A DNA stretch of 64,000 nucleotides from Mogibacterium neglectum (GCF_030644205.1 NZ_CP128647.1:682001-746000); one strand, 5' to 3'. Counted from the stretch's first letter, positions 22,425 to 33,226 are shown. The notes: generated by a model not told the origin, from the sequence alone. Translations and numbers: made by a program.

Positions 22425-23272
22425 TGAAAGAATTAGAAAAAGTAATGATAGAAGATGTAGAGTATTCTTACGATCCTGAAAAAGAATATATCAAGGATGG
22501 ACACGCATTTTGTAAAGTTTGCCATGAAAGAAAAGACGGAAAAGTGATGGAGTTCTTTGATAACAAGATGATATTTAAGATTTCTTGCAAGTGTGATAGA
22601 GATAGAGAGGAAAGAGAAAAAGAAAGACAAAAGCAGATGGAGATTGAACGATTAAAGAGTAGCTGCTTTAACTCGATTATTCAGTGGTCATACACATTTG
22701 AAAATTATCAGGGAGAAGAAAATCAAAGCCTTATCATTGCAAAGAACTTTGTAAAAGACTATGAGGAAATGAAAAAAGAAAATATCGGACTTCTTTTTTA
22801 TGGCTCAGTAGGTAGCGGAAAGACCTATCTTGCCTGCTCCATTGCAAATAGCCTTATTGAACAGTATCGAATAGGCGTTAAAATAAGAAATTTTTCACAG
22901 ATTATCAATGAACTGCAAAAGGGAGGATTTGATTTTGACAAGAACGCATATATTGAATCCCTTGTAAATATTTCCGTTCTTATCTTGGATGACTTAGGAA
23001 TAGAAAGAGATACAAGCTATGCCAAAGAGCAAGTATATAACATCGTGAATAACAGGTACTTAAAACAGAAACCGACTATCTTTACCACTAATCTTTCCTA
23101 TGACACAATCCAAAATTGTAAGGATAGCGTAGAGTATCAAAGAATCTACTCAAGAATCATAGAGATGTGTATTCCTGTTATGGTTGTAGGAGAAGATTTT
23201 AGAAAGGTTATTCAAAAGGACAAACTGAATCGGAATAAGGACAGACTGCTGAATGGAGGTGAGATAAGTTGA
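22421..23272 (+). CDS. DnaC-like helicase loader ATPase
   Basis: 283 residues. A Cys-rich N-terminus (FCKVCHER, ISCKCDRD) suggests a small zinc-binding module. It is followed by an AAA+ IstB/DnaC core with Walker A FYGSVGSGKTYLACSIAN and Walker B VLILDDLGIE. Start codon overlaps the stop of repA (ATGA), indicating translational coupling. Presumably loads helicase for element replication. Confidence 0.88.
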   Translation: MMKELEKVMIEDVEYSYDPEKEYIKDGHAFCKVCHERKDGKVMEFFDNKMIFKISCKCDRDREEREKERQKQMEIERLKSSCFNSIIQWSYTFENYQGEENQSLIIAKNFVKDYEEMKKENIGLLFYGSVGSGKTYLACSIANSLIEQYRIGVKIRNFSQIINELQKGGFDFDKNAYIESLVNISVLILDDLGIERDTSYAKEQVYNIVNNRYLKQKPTIFTTNLSYDTIQNCKDSVEYQRIYSRIIEMCIPVMVVGEDFRKVIQKDKLNRNKDRLLNGGEIS

Positions 23273-23754
23273 TCAATGAAGAAATAGCAAGAAAAACGCT
23301 GAATATGGAAGTTAGAGCTGCTAAAGTAACAGGAAAGCTAATTCTGAACTTATTAAAAAAATTGATGAAAGAAGCAGAAAAACTTGGAGGACTTGAAAAA
23401 CTTGTAAATAGCAACGGAAATGAAGTAAAGCTAAAAGATATGGTTAAAAAGGGGCAGCTTGAAGAAATTCCGGTTGAAGAAGCAGAGCTTAAGGAACTGA
23501 AAAAAGAACTTAATCGGTATGGCGTAAAGTTTTCAGTGATGAAAGATAAGGAAAGTGGGAAATACTCAGTATTCTTTCAAGCTAAAGATATGAAGGTTAT
23601 GGACAAAGCATTTAAGCATGCCCTTTCAGAATCAGAAAAGAAAACGGAAAGGAAGGAGTCCATTCATAAGAATATTGAGAAGTTCAAGGAGATGGCTAAA
23701 AACTCTGTTTCCAAAGATAAAATCAAGAATAAACAAAAGGAGCAGAGCCTATGA
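23269..23754 (+). CDS. PcfB-like conjugation protein (DUF3801)
   Basis: 161 residues, TTG start at 23269 with GGAGGTGA upstream and a 4-base overlap with the previous gene. The N-terminus (ARKTLNMEVRAAKVTGKLIL) and middle (LNRYGVKFSVMKDKESGKYS) match the PcfB/DUF3801 family. That family accompanies VirD4 coupling proteins and helps dock the relaxosome. Highly charged C-terminus. Overlaps virD4 by 4 bases. Confidence 0.82.
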   Translation: MINEEIARKTLNMEVRAAKVTGKLILNLLKKLMKEAEKLGGLEKLVNSNGNEVKLKDMVKKGQLEEIPVEEAELKELKKELNRYGVKFSVMKDKESGKYSVFFQAKDMKVMDKAFKHALSESEKKTERKESIHKNIEKFKEMAKNSVSKDKIKNKQKEQSL

Positions 23755-24308
23755 TAGATAAAATATTAAAGGACATCAAAGGCTTATTTAAGGTGCAAGA
23801 TAAGGTGAAGTTTCTAAAGCAGAACATTCCCTATCTTGCATTTTTCTATACAGGAAACATCTTTTCAAATCATGTAAGAAGCTATGTTGGAGGAGATGTG
23901 ATGGATAAAATATTTCAGGGAATATTGGAGCTTAACACAATGAGCTTTCTTCCGAGTATTCATCCGGCGGATATTTTAATAGGTATAGGAGTGGCTGCTT
24001 TAATCAAATTCATTGTCTATACAAAAGGGAAAAATGCTAAAAAGTTTAGGCAGGGAAAAGAGTATGGATCGGCAAGATGGGGAACTAAAAAAGATATAGA
24101 GCCATATATGGATGAAAAGTTTCAAAATAATATCTTGCTTACTCAAACTGAGCGATTAACAATGAATGGTAGACCATCTAATCCAAAGTATGCGAGAAAT
24201 AAAAATGTGCTTGTTATCGGTGGTTCAGGAAGTGGAAAAACTCGATTTTATGTCAAACCTAACTTAATGCAGATGCACAGTAGCTATTGTGTAACTGATC
24301 CCAAAGGA
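23751..24308 (+). pseudogene. VirD4/TraG coupling protein, fragment 1 of 3
   Basis: First 186 codons of the type IV coupling ATPase that links relaxosome and secretion channel. Contains membrane helices (~20-105) and Walker A VLVIGGSGSGKTRFYVKPN. The real sequence stops after YCVTDPKG; the next codons (LTS, stop) belong to element E1. Continues in frame at 30215 and then 45832. Start overlaps pcfB. Confidence 0.92.
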
Positions 24309-24360
24309 TTAACCTCTTAGGGACAGAGAAAATAAAAAACTTGGAAAGGAGGTAATTCTC

Positions 24361-26031
24361 ATGTCAAATACAAAAAGAACAGGACAAACAGCCCTTTATG
24401 AGCGTTTAAGTCGAGATGATGAAATGCAGGGAGAAAGCAATTCCATCACTAATCAAAAGCAACTACTTGAAAGTTATGCGAAAAGAAACGGCTTTGTAAA
24501 TATCTATCACTATACCGATGATGGAGTAAGCGGAACAACCTTTGATAGAGAGGGATTTCAGAAAATGATAAAAGCAGTAGAAGAAAACAAAGTATCTACT
24601 GTGATAGTAAAAGATATGAGTAGGTTTGGCAGAGATTACCTTAAAGTAGGCTTTTACACCGAAATACTTTTCAAAGAAAAGGGAGTAAGGTTTATCGCCA
24701 TCAATAACGGAATAGATAGCGAAAAACAAGCAGAAAGCGACTTTACCCCATTTCTAAATATTATGAATGAATGGTATGCAAGAGATACCTCAAGAAAAAT
24801 ACAATCCATCTTTAGAGCAAGAATGGAAGAGGGTAAAAGAGTATCACCAAGCGTTCCATACGGCTATTATAGAAATCCTAAGAACAAACAGGAGTTACTT
24901 GTCGATAAAGAGAGTGCAAAGGTCGTAAAACGCATTTACAGGCTTGTAATAGAGGGATATGGAGTAACACATATAGCAGACATATTAACCAAAGATAAAG
25001 TCCTTATTCCGTCAGCCTATGCCCAAATACATTACCCCGAAAACAACCACAGTTCCAAGAAAAGAGGAATAGAAGACCCGTATTTTTGGACACCGACCAC
25101 AGTAGGCTATATCTTAGAAAAAAGAGAATATATGGGACATACCGTACTTGGTAAAACAATATGTCTTGATTACAAAACCAAGAAACGCAGAAAGGCAAAA
25201 GAAGATGAACTCATTATTTTCAAAAACACCCATGAAGCCATCATTGACGAAGAAACATGGAACAATGCTCAACGCTTAAGAAAGACAGTAAGAAGAAGTC
25301 CAAAGTATGGAACAACCTCACACCCCTTTACAGGACTTTTAATCTGTTCCGATTGTGGAGGAAAGCTAAGTTACAGAGAGCCGGCAGAATATAAAGAAAA
25401 GAAATATGATTGTGATTATTGCTTTGTATGTCAACATTACAGACACAGAAAAGGCTCTTGCAGTATGCACTACATCAAGGTAAAAACAGTGAATGAAATT
25501 CTCCTAAAATCAATCAAAGAAATCACAGATTTTGCAAAAGAAGAAAAGCAAGAATTTCTAAAAGTGATGAACAAATTATCCGATGAAAAAAGGGAAGAAA
25601 AGTATCAAGATGATAAAACGAAATTAGAAAAATTATCTTCAAGAAATGAAGAACTAACAACCCTTATTACAAAGCTATATGAAGACCATGCACTTGGAAA
25701 AATTCCCGCAAAACACTTTGATAGATTATTTAATATCTATGACACGGAGCAACAAGAATTAGAAAAGCAAATACAGTATTTTGAAGATGAAATAGAAAGC
25801 TATCATCAGAGAAAAGTTGACACCGATAAATTCCTAAAGATGATAGAAAAATATACCGATATTGAAGAACTGACAGTCCCAATGATAAATGAGTATATAG
25901 AAAAAGTTGTAGTCCATGAAGCCACAGGGGGAAGAAAAGGAAAAGATAGAAAACAACAAGTTGATGTGTATTTTAACTTTATAGGCAACTGTCAAGTACC
26001 ACAAAAAGCCGATATAGAAAAAATGGCTTAA
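24361..26031 (+). CDS. E1 large serine recombinase (TnpX type)
   Basis: 556 residues. N-terminal resolvase domain with the catalytic-serine region [20 protein letters not shown] and FGRDYLKVG. Then the Recombinase domain (VPYGYYRNPKN, DPYFWTPTTVGYILEKREY), a zinc ribbon (CSDCGGKL ... CDYCFVC ... CSMHY), a long coiled coil (~400-490) and a DUF4368-like end (TVPMINEYIEKVVVHE). Catalyses excision and insertion at GA dinucleotides in Tn4451-type elements. GGAGG lies upstream, 52 bases from the left end. Confidence 0.93.
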   Translation: MSNTKRTGQTALYERLSRDDEMQGESNSITNQKQLLESYAKRNGFVNIYHYTDDGVSGTTFDREGFQKMIKAVEENKVSTVIVKDMSRFGRDYLKVGFYTEILFKEKGVRFIAINNGIDSEKQAESDFTPFLNIMNEWYARDTSRKIQSIFRARMEEGKRVSPSVPYGYYRNPKNKQELLVDKESAKVVKRIYRLVIEGYGVTHIADILTKDKVLIPSAYAQIHYPENNHSSKKRGIEDPYFWTPTTVGYILEKREYMGHTVLGKTICLDYKTKKRRKAKEDELIIFKNTHEAIIDEETWNNAQRLRKTVRRSPKYGTTSHPFTGLLICSDCGGKLSYREPAEYKEKKYDCDYCFVCQHYRHRKGSCSMHYIKVKTVNEILLKSIKEITDFAKEEKQEFLKVMNKLSDEKREEKYQDDKTKLEKLSSRNEELTTLITKLYEDHALGKIPAKHFDRLFNIYDTEQQELEKQIQYFEDEIESYHQRKVDTDKFLKMIEKYTDIEELTVPMINEYIEKVVVHEATGGRKGKDRKQQVDVYFNFIGNCQVPQKADIEKMA

Positions 26032-26071
26032 AAATGGTATAATATTGTTAATTATTTAGAGAGAAAAATTA

Positions 26072-26873
26072 GAATTTGTACACAGGATGGATTAGACTAA
26101 TGAATATACATGAATTTGGAAAAGGTAATGAACAAGCAATTCTGCTGATACATCCTTCTGTTGTAAGATGGGATTATTTTGAACATTTAATTCCGCTTCT
26201 CAAAAACAAATATCATCTGATTATTCCGGCTCTTCCCGGATATGATTCTGAGGATGAAAGTGACTTTACAAGCATTGAGAAGATCGCTGCCGAATTGAAT
26301 GAGTGGCTTCAGGCTGAAGAGATTGCCGAATTGTATGCAGTATATGGGTGCTCGATGGGCGGCTCCGTTGCTTTAATGGTAACGCTTGGACAACTTATTC
26401 CAATCAGACACTGCATTATGGACGGAGGCATTACACCATATCAGCTACCATGGCTTGTCACACGCTTTATCGCCTTGAGAGACTATCTCATGGTGATGCT
26501 GGGCAGGACAGGTGGAGTGCGCTTGCTTGAGAAGGCTTTTGCTACCGATGAATATTCGAAGGAAGATCTTCAATATGTTGCAGATGTTTTGAAGTGCTCC
26601 AGTAGAAAAACGTTATGGAGAACTTTTGACTCATGCAACAACTATAAGATTCCACAGCCCATTCCGAAGGTCGATACGCAAATGCATTACTGGTATGCCG
26701 ATGGCGAAGAAAAGGAGCGAAAACTTGATATCGCCTACATGAATCAGCATTTTCCGCAAACAGAATTCAAGGTTTTGCCTAAACTGGGGCATGCAGGTCT
26801 TGTTTTACTGAAACCGGATTTATTTGTGACAATGATAAACGAATTGTTTTGAGACAGACAAATTGCAGTTTGT
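26072..26873 (+). repeat. Hydrolase cassette, copy 1 of an 802-bp direct repeat
   Basis: Runs from GAATTTGTACACAGG to GCAGTTTGT and contains the whole hydrolase gene. The copy at 46688-47489 differs at only three positions I can find (GTG/ATA codon and one C/T). No transposase or terminal repeats flank it. Confidence 0.92.
26100..26852 (+). CDS. Alpha/beta hydrolase (E1 copy)
   Basis: 250 residues from ATG 26100, with AGGATGG 9-14 bases upstream. Alpha/beta-hydrolase fold: oxyanion region ILLIHPSVVRWDYFEHLIP, nucleophile elbow YGCSMGGSVALM (Ser), and C-terminal His in LPKLGHAGLVL. A TATAAT at 26038 may be its promoter. Substrate unknown; could be an esterase or lactonase. It is cargo between the recombinase and DUF3847. 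Its close twin lies at 46716, outside E1. Confidence 0.85.
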   Translation: MNIHEFGKGNEQAILLIHPSVVRWDYFEHLIPLLKNKYHLIIPALPGYDSEDESDFTSIEKIAAELNEWLQAEEIAELYAVYGCSMGGSVALMVTLGQLIPIRHCIMDGGITPYQLPWLVTRFIALRDYLMVMLGRTGGVRLLEKAFATDEYSKEDLQYVADVLKCSSRKTLWRTFDSCNNYKIPQPIPKVDTQMHYWYADGEEKERKLDIAYMNQHFPQTEFKVLPKLGHAGLVLLKPDLFVTMINELF

Positions 26874-26917
26874 CGAAGTAAAACAATTAAATACAAGCTA
26901 TAACATAGCAGTTCACG

Positions 26918-26949
26918 AAACAGTAAATCAAATCGGTTTACTGTTTTTT
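26918..26949 (+). terminator. Hairpin with U-tract upstream of E1 DUF3847 gene
   Basis: Perfect 10-bp stem AAACAGTAAA / TTTACTGTTT, 9-base loop, T-run, 32 bases before the next start codon. A near-identical hairpin lies at 29940. Confidence 0.85.
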
Positions 26950-26980
26950 CTTTACTAAAAATCAGAAAGGAGAACAGAAA

Positions 26981-27301
26981 ATGAAAAATATAGATGAAAA
27001 AATCTTAATGGCAGAAGAGGAAATTAAGCAGTTACAAAACAAAAGAAAAAAACTCATCAGTCAGCAGAAACAGGAAGAACGAAAGAAAAGAGATAAAAGG
27101 CTTTATGAAAAAGGAGCAGTTTTTGAAAGTATCTTTAACGAAAGCAAGGATTTTACCAAAGATGAATTTTATCAGCTAATTACATTCCCAAATATCAAAG
27201 AAGCAATAAATGAAAAAATCCTAAAAATCATGGAGAAAAGAGAAAAAACGGAAGAAGAAAACATAGAAAAACAAGAGAAAGTAACGGAAACAGAGCAGTA
27301 G
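26981..27301 (+). CDS. E1 DUF3847-family protein
   Basis: 106 residues, strongly charged and mostly helical, with a coiled-coil N-terminus (EEEIKQLQNKRKKLISQQK) and the pattern KRLYEKGAVFESIF. DUF3847 proteins sit directly before MobA/MobL relaxases in many mobilizable elements and are likely relaxosome accessories. Start follows AAAGGAGAACAG. An oriT-like region lies immediately after. Confidence 0.75.
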   Translation: MKNIDEKILMAEEEIKQLQNKRKKLISQQKQEERKKRDKRLYEKGAVFESIFNESKDFTKDEFYQLITFPNIKEAINEKILKIMEKREKTEEENIEKQEKVTETEQ

Positions 27302-27302
27302 T

Positions 27303-27342
27303 CCCTTGTTTACAAGGGCGCACTTATACACCCTAAAGGGTG
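27303..27342 (-). other. Predicted oriT of E1 (nic motif on the minus strand)
   Basis: On the minus strand TATAAGTGCGCCCTTG (27313-27328) closely matches the nic motif of MobQ systems (pSK41/RSF1010 type, TAAGTGCGCCCT). It is preceded by the hairpin CACCCTTTAGGGTG (27329-27342) and followed by CCCTTGTTTACAAGGG (27303-27318). Lies between DUF3847 and its relaxase. Further small inverted repeats fill 27343-27530. Confidence 0.75.
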
Positions 27343-27540
27343 TGTGCGTTCTCCGAAGGCTCTTGCAGAGAGCATATCAGCTAAAGCTGATACAGGGGAG
27401 CTACACTCCCCTACGGAAATAAATTTCCTACCCCTTGTGTACTTACCAAAAGAAACCGGATAAAAAACAATCCGATTTTTTTAGTAAGTCTTATCCATCG
27501 CCACTGTATCCACATCAGAAAAAGAGAGGAGGTTTTAGCT

Positions 27541-29001
27541 ATGGCGATATATCATCTTAGTATAAAGATTATCTCAAGAGGCAAAGGCAAAAGTGCGGTT
27601 GCAGCAGCTTCTTATCGAAGTGGCGAAAAGATAAAAAACGAATATGACGGCATAGTCCATGACTTTACAAGAAAAGGCGGAATAGCACATACAGAAATCC
27701 TATTACCACAAAACGCACCACAGGAATTTTCAGACAGAGGAATGCTATGGAACAGTGTAGAGAAAATAGAAAAAAGTAAAAACTCACAGCTTGCAAGAGA
27801 AATAGAAATCGCCTTACCCAAAGAATTAAACAGGGAAAAACAGATAGAACTTGTAAGAGAATATGTAAAAGAAAATTTTGTAAAAGTCGGTATGTGTGCC
27901 GATATTGCTTTGCACGATAAAAATGACGGGAATCCACACGCTCATATCCTATTAACTATGAGACCGTTAAATGAAGATAAAACATGGGGAGCAAAATCAA
28001 AAAAGGAATATATCCTTGATGAAAACGGAGAAAAAGTAAAACTCAAAAATGGCAATTACAAAACAAGGAAAATAAATACAGTCGATTGGAACGAGCAAGA
28101 CAAAGCGGAAGAGTGGCGAAAGACATGGGCAGATATTACAAACAAATATCTTGAAGAAAATAGCATACAGGAAAAAGTAGACCATCGTTCCTATCAAAGA
28201 CAGGGCATAGAAGAAATACCGACCATTCATTTAGGAGTATCAGCAAGTCAAATGGAGAAGAAAGGTATAGCCACCGACAGAGGAAATATCAATCGGGAAA
28301 TCAGAAAACAGAATAGGCTATTACAAGAAATCAAGTTAAGAATAAAAGCCTTAATGAGATGGATAAGGGGAATTGGAAAAGAAGAAAAAGCAGAAACTGA
28401 TAAACTCAAATCCACCCTCCCACCCAAAGAAAATTTGCTATCCGTTTTTGAAAATCTTATCCGTAAAAATGCAGATAACCATAATACAGATTTAGAAAAA
28501 TACATCGAAAGCTATCAATTCTTAAAAGAGAAAAACATTATTTCCTTATCTGAACTGAAAGAAAGTATAGTTACTTTAAGAGATAAGAATTACAAGACCA
28601 CAAGAGCCATTAAAGATACTGAAAAGAAAATAGATGGTAAAGTACAGCTTATTGACCAAGCCGAGAAATATTTGAAGTATAAGGACATCTACAAAGCCTA
28701 TACGAAATTAAAGAAAATAAAACAGGAAGATTTTTATAATGAGCATACGGCGGAGCTTATTCTATTTGAAAGTGCAAGGAAACATCTCAAAGAGCATTTA
28801 GGGGAAAGTAAGACCTTAAATATATCCAAATGGAAATCGGAACTTACCACTTTGAAGAAAGATAAAAAGAGCCTATATAGTCAAATATTAGAAATACGAG
28901 AAGAAGTAGAGCATGCTGAAAAAGTTAAGACCTGTATAGAGCAGTTACAGGAACAAGAAAAACAACTATCACAGGTAAATAGGAATGAGTTAGACCTATA
29001 A
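27541..29001 (+). CDS. E1 MobA/MobL (MobQ) relaxase
   Basis: 486 residues. N-terminal relaxase domain: YHLSIKIISRGKGKSAVAAA with the following SYRSGEKI (candidate catalytic Tyr), and the metal-binding motif GNPHAHILLTMRPL. The second half is a long coiled coil rather than a helicase or primase. Nicks oriT and stays bound to the 5' end during transfer. GAGAGGAGG precedes the start. Confidence 0.93.
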   Translation: MAIYHLSIKIISRGKGKSAVAAASYRSGEKIKNEYDGIVHDFTRKGGIAHTEILLPQNAPQEFSDRGMLWNSVEKIEKSKNSQLAREIEIALPKELNREKQIELVREYVKENFVKVGMCADIALHDKNDGNPHAHILLTMRPLNEDKTWGAKSKKEYILDENGEKVKLKNGNYKTRKINTVDWNEQDKAEEWRKTWADITNKYLEENSIQEKVDHRSYQRQGIEEIPTIHLGVSASQMEKKGIATDRGNINREIRKQNRLLQEIKLRIKALMRWIRGIGKEEKAETDKLKSTLPPKENLLSVFENLIRKNADNHNTDLEKYIESYQFLKEKNIISLSELKESIVTLRDKNYKTTRAIKDTEKKIDGKVQLIDQAEKYLKYKDIYKAYTKLKKIKQEDFYNEHTAELILFESARKHLKEHLGESKTLNISKWKSELTTLKKDKKSLYSQILEIREEVEHAEKVKTCIEQLQEQEKQLSQVNRNELDL

Positions 29002-29072
29002 AACTAAGTAAAAAAAGTATATAATACTAACTAGTGAAGACAAAAAATAAAATTTGAAGGAGGCGTTTACAT

Positions 29073-29891
29073 TTGGGGAAAATAGAAATGCAAGAGAAAA
29101 TAAAACCTGTTTTGAACGGCACTGCAGAAACTATGCTTCAAAGTTTTTATGCACGTGCAGAGTATTCACAGAGAAAGAAGCATAAATTCTATGATGCAAA
29201 AGCAGTAGAACTTGTAAATAAGATTGATTATGACTTTTCAACTGCAGCAAAAGATCGTACCATGAGTAGTGGTGTAATCGCACGCACACTCGTCTTTGAC
29301 GAACTGGTCAAAGAATTTATTGGGCGAAACCCGACTGCTACAATAGTGAACATTGCCTGTGGACTGGACACAAGATTTTATCGTGTGGATAATGGTACTA
29401 TCACTTGGTATAATCTGGATCTGCCTGATGTTATAAATCTCAGAGATCAGATTTTTTTAGAAAGCGGGAGAGTTTCATCTATCAGTGCGTCTGCTTTAGA
29501 TCCAAATTGGTTCAAGGAAGTAAAAAACAGAGAGAATGTACTTTTTATTATAGAAGGACTGTCCATGTATCTCACTGCTGAAGAAAATGCCAAGATACTT
29601 TCTATCATTCATAAAAACTTTGACACCGCTACGGTCATAATGGAATGTATTGCAAAGATGTGGGTAAAACGAGAAGGGGTTGAAAAATCCATTCAGCAAA
29701 CCGGAGCCAGATTCGTTTTCGGTGCAGACAGCTTTGATGATATAAAGAATATTGCTCAGGGGTTTCATAAGATTAAAGATGACAACATATTACGTGGTAT
29801 GCGTGTTCTTATGCCTACATTAAAGCTAATCGACTGGCTTCCGATTGCGAGGAAGATCACGCAGAAGATTCTTGTTTTTAGTAAAGATTAA
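29073..29891 (+). CDS. SAM-dependent methyltransferase, LCMT/TcmP-like
   Basis: 272 residues from a TTG start (GAAGGAGG upstream; ATG 29088 is an alternative). SAM motif I IVNIACGLDTRFYRVD, then NLDLPDVINLRDQI and LFIIEGLSMYLTAEE, are signatures of the leucine-carboxyl-methyltransferase/TcmP group, which methylates carboxyl or hydroxyl groups on small molecules or proteins. It has its own TATAAT at 29020. Cargo between relaxase and tnpW. Substrate unknown. Confidence 0.8.
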   Translation: MGKIEMQEKIKPVLNGTAETMLQSFYARAEYSQRKKHKFYDAKAVELVNKIDYDFSTAAKDRTMSSGVIARTLVFDELVKEFIGRNPTATIVNIACGLDTRFYRVDNGTITWYNLDLPDVINLRDQIFLESGRVSSISASALDPNWFKEVKNRENVLFIIEGLSMYLTAEENAKILSIIHKNFDTATVIMECIAKMWVKREGVEKSIQQTGARFVFGADSFDDIKNIAQGFHKIKDDNILRGMRVLMPTLKLIDWLPIARKITQKILVFSKD

Positions 29892-29939
29892 AGCAAACCA
29901 CAGTTTGCATAACTAACAATTTAATAAAAACTAACACAG

Positions 29940-29972
29940 AACAGTAAATCATAAAAGGTTTACTGTTTTTTC
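29940..29972 (+). terminator. Hairpin with U-tract upstream of E1 tnpW
   Basis: Stem AACAGTAAA / TTTACTGTT, 10-base loop, T-run. Nearly the same sequence as the hairpin at 26918, and likewise placed ~30 bases before a start codon. Confidence 0.83.
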
Positions 29973-29999
29973 TTTGTCTAAAATCGGAAAGGAGGACTT

Positions 30000-30164
30000 A
30001 TGAAAGAAGAAAAAAGAGAAATACAAGCATCACCCAATAAACAGTTAATAATGGATATTGGAAAGACAAAATATACTGTAAACCTACATTTCAAACAAGG
30101 TACAGGAGAAACATACAAGGATAAAATACTGAAGTTAATCAAGAGAGAAACAGAAAAGATATAA
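30000..30164 (+). CDS. TnpW-like small protein (E1)
   Basis: 54 residues, start at base 30000 after GGAGGACTT. The core (IGKTKYTVNLHFKQGTGETYKDKILKLI, quoted in parts: KTKYTVNLHF, ETYKDKILKL) matches the last small gene of Tn4451-type elements and resembles the E2 protein at 45620. Function unknown. It sits ~50 bases from the right end. Confidence 0.72.
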   Translation: MKEEKREIQASPNKQLIMDIGKTKYTVNLHFKQGTGETYKDKILKLIKRETEKI

Positions 30165-30192
30165 ATTTGTCAAAGAAATTTTGTTTATGTCC

Positions 30193-30214
30193 TTGACAAA
30201 TCTTCCCAAAAGGA
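30193..30214 (+). promoter_or_regulatory. Outward -35 element at the right end of E1
   Basis: TTGACA at 30193-30198, 16 bases from the right boundary. In an E1 circle it would be spaced 17 bases from TAACCT (24310-24315) at the left end, a weak promoter facing the recombinase. Tn4451 is known to make such a joint promoter. Confidence 0.5.
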
Positions 30215-30643
30215 ACAATAGTCCTTGAGTGCGGTAAGATGCTTGAAGATAACGGATATGAGATAAAAATCTTAAATACAATTAACTTCAAAAAGAGCAT
30301 GAAGTACAATCCATTCGCTTATCTTAGAAGTGAAAAAGACATACTAAAATTAGTGCAAACCATCATCGCAAATACCAAGGGAGAAGGAGAAAAAGCAGGA
30401 GAAGATTTTTGGGTGAAAGCTGAGAAGCTCTATTACACTGCACTTATAGGATACATCTTCTATGAAGCTCCAAGAGAAGAAAAGAACTTTGCAACACTTC
30501 TCGATATGATAGACGCTTCAGAAGTTAGAGAAGATGATGAAACCTATATGAATCCGATAGACAGACTCTTTGAAGCACTGGAAAAGAAAGAGCCTACACA
30601 CTTTGCAGTCAAGCAATATAAAAAGTACAAATTGGCTGCCGGA
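30215..30643 (+). pseudogene. VirD4/TraG coupling protein, fragment 2 of 3
   Basis: 143 codons in frame with fragment 1, reading TIVLECGKMLEDNGYEIKIL ... AVKQYKKYKLAAG. There is no own start signal; an ATG at 30239 is only an internal Met of VirD4. It reads on for 18 foreign codons into E2 before a stop. Flanked by E1 on the left and E2 on the right. Confidence 0.92.
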
Positions 30644-30647
30644 GTAA

Positions 30648-30653
30648 TAGAAT
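30648..30653 (+). promoter_or_regulatory. -10 element at the left end of E2 (active only in the circle)
   Basis: TAGAAT, 4 bases inside the left boundary. In the integrated state no -35 lies 17 bases upstream. In the circle it pairs with TTGACA at 45813-45818 at exactly 17-base spacing, ahead of the recombinase. Confidence 0.6.
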
Positions 30654-30715
30654 TAAGGAGAACACTTAATCACTATTTTAGTGAAATATGTACTTCTTAA
30701 TTCTTTTTTTATTGA

Positions 30716-32578
<1,863 letters not shown>

Positions 32579-32585
32579 ATCTATC

Positions 32586-32633
32586 TTGACAAATATTGAA
32601 TTTTAATTTATTATTAAATATAGATTCAGTATT
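32586..32633 (+). promoter_or_regulatory. tetR promoter with operator half-sites
   Basis: TTGACA (32586-32591), 17-base spacer, TATTAT (32609-32614). Half-site AATATTGAAT (32592-32601) lies in the spacer and ATTCAGTATT (32624-32633) just after the -10. The same half-sites recur at 33886-33909 before the ABC operon, suggesting one regulator controls both. Confidence 0.65.
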
Positions 32634-32653
32634 GGAATAGAAAGAGGTGTGCT

Positions 32654-33226
32654 ATGGCACAAGTATTAAAAGAAGAAGTTAGAAATAGAATACTCGAAGC
32701 AGCAGAAAAAGTATTTTATAAAAAGGATTATAGAGGTGCCAAATTAACAGAAATTGCAAAAGAAGCAGATATTCCTGTGGCACTAATTTATACCTATTTC
32801 AAAAATAAGGCAGTTTTGTTTGATGCAGTAGTAAGTTCTGTTTATATAAACTTCGAGTCAGCTTTTAATGAGGAAGAATCTTTGGAAAAAGGTTCTGCTT
32901 CTGAAAGGTTTGATGAAGTTGGAGAAAATTATATTCATGAACTTTTAAAAGATCGTAAGAAGTTAATTATTTTAATGGATAAAAGCTCAGGTACAAAGCA
33001 TACAGAAGCAAAACAAAAACTCATATCGCAAATGCAGGTTCATATTGAAGTAAGTTTAAAAAGACAATCGAAACAGGAATATGATCCAATGCTTGCCCAT
33101 ATTTTAGCCAGTAACTTTACAGAGGGACTTCTTGAAATAGCAAGGCATTATCAAAGTGAAAAGTGGGCAAAAGATATGCTAAAACTTATTGCAAAGTGTT
33201 ATTACAAGGGAGTGGAATCATTGTAA
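32654..33226 (+). CDS. TetR/AcrR-family regulator
   Basis: 190 residues. N-terminal helix-turn-helix domain: VRNRILEAAEKVFYKKDYRG, AKLTEIAKEADIPVALIYTY, FKNKAVLFDAVV. The C-terminal ligand domain is not assignable. It probably represses itself and the downstream transporter genes through the shared half-sites. AGAGGTGTGCT precedes the start. Confidence 0.88.
   Translation: MAQVLKEEVRNRILEAAEKVFYKKDYRGAKLTEIAKEADIPVALIYTYFKNKAVLFDAVVSSVYINFESAFNEEESLEKGSASERFDEVGENYIHELLKDRKKLIILMDKSSGTKHTEAKQKLISQMQVHIEVSLKRQSKQEYDPMLAHILASNFTEGLLEIARHYQSEKWAKDMLKLIAKCYYKGVESL

Larger units (their letters stand above)
24309..30214. mobile_element. E1: Tn4451-like mobilizable element inserted in virD4
   Basis: 5,906 bp bounded by GA dinucleotides (24307-24308 and 30213-30214) within AAAGGA at both junctions. 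Layout matches Tn4451: large serine recombinase at the left end, cargo, DUF3847, oriT, MobQ relaxase, more cargo and TnpW near the right end. It has no secretion genes, so it must be mobilised by a conjugative helper. Removing it joins DPKG to TIVLECGKM in frame. Confidence 0.9.

Noticed and set aside
26072-26873. Insertion sequence carrying the hydrolase
   Set aside because: No transposase, terminal inverted repeats or target-site duplication; only a duplicated gene segment.
27343-27530. CRISPR-like array in the hairpin-rich gap before the E1 relaxase
   Set aside because: The small inverted repeats differ from each other and are not regularly spaced; this is oriT-proximal structure.
30239-30700. 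Possible stand-alone 153-residue gene
   Set aside because: It is the middle of virD4, has no ribosome site, and its last 18 residues are foreign codons from E2.
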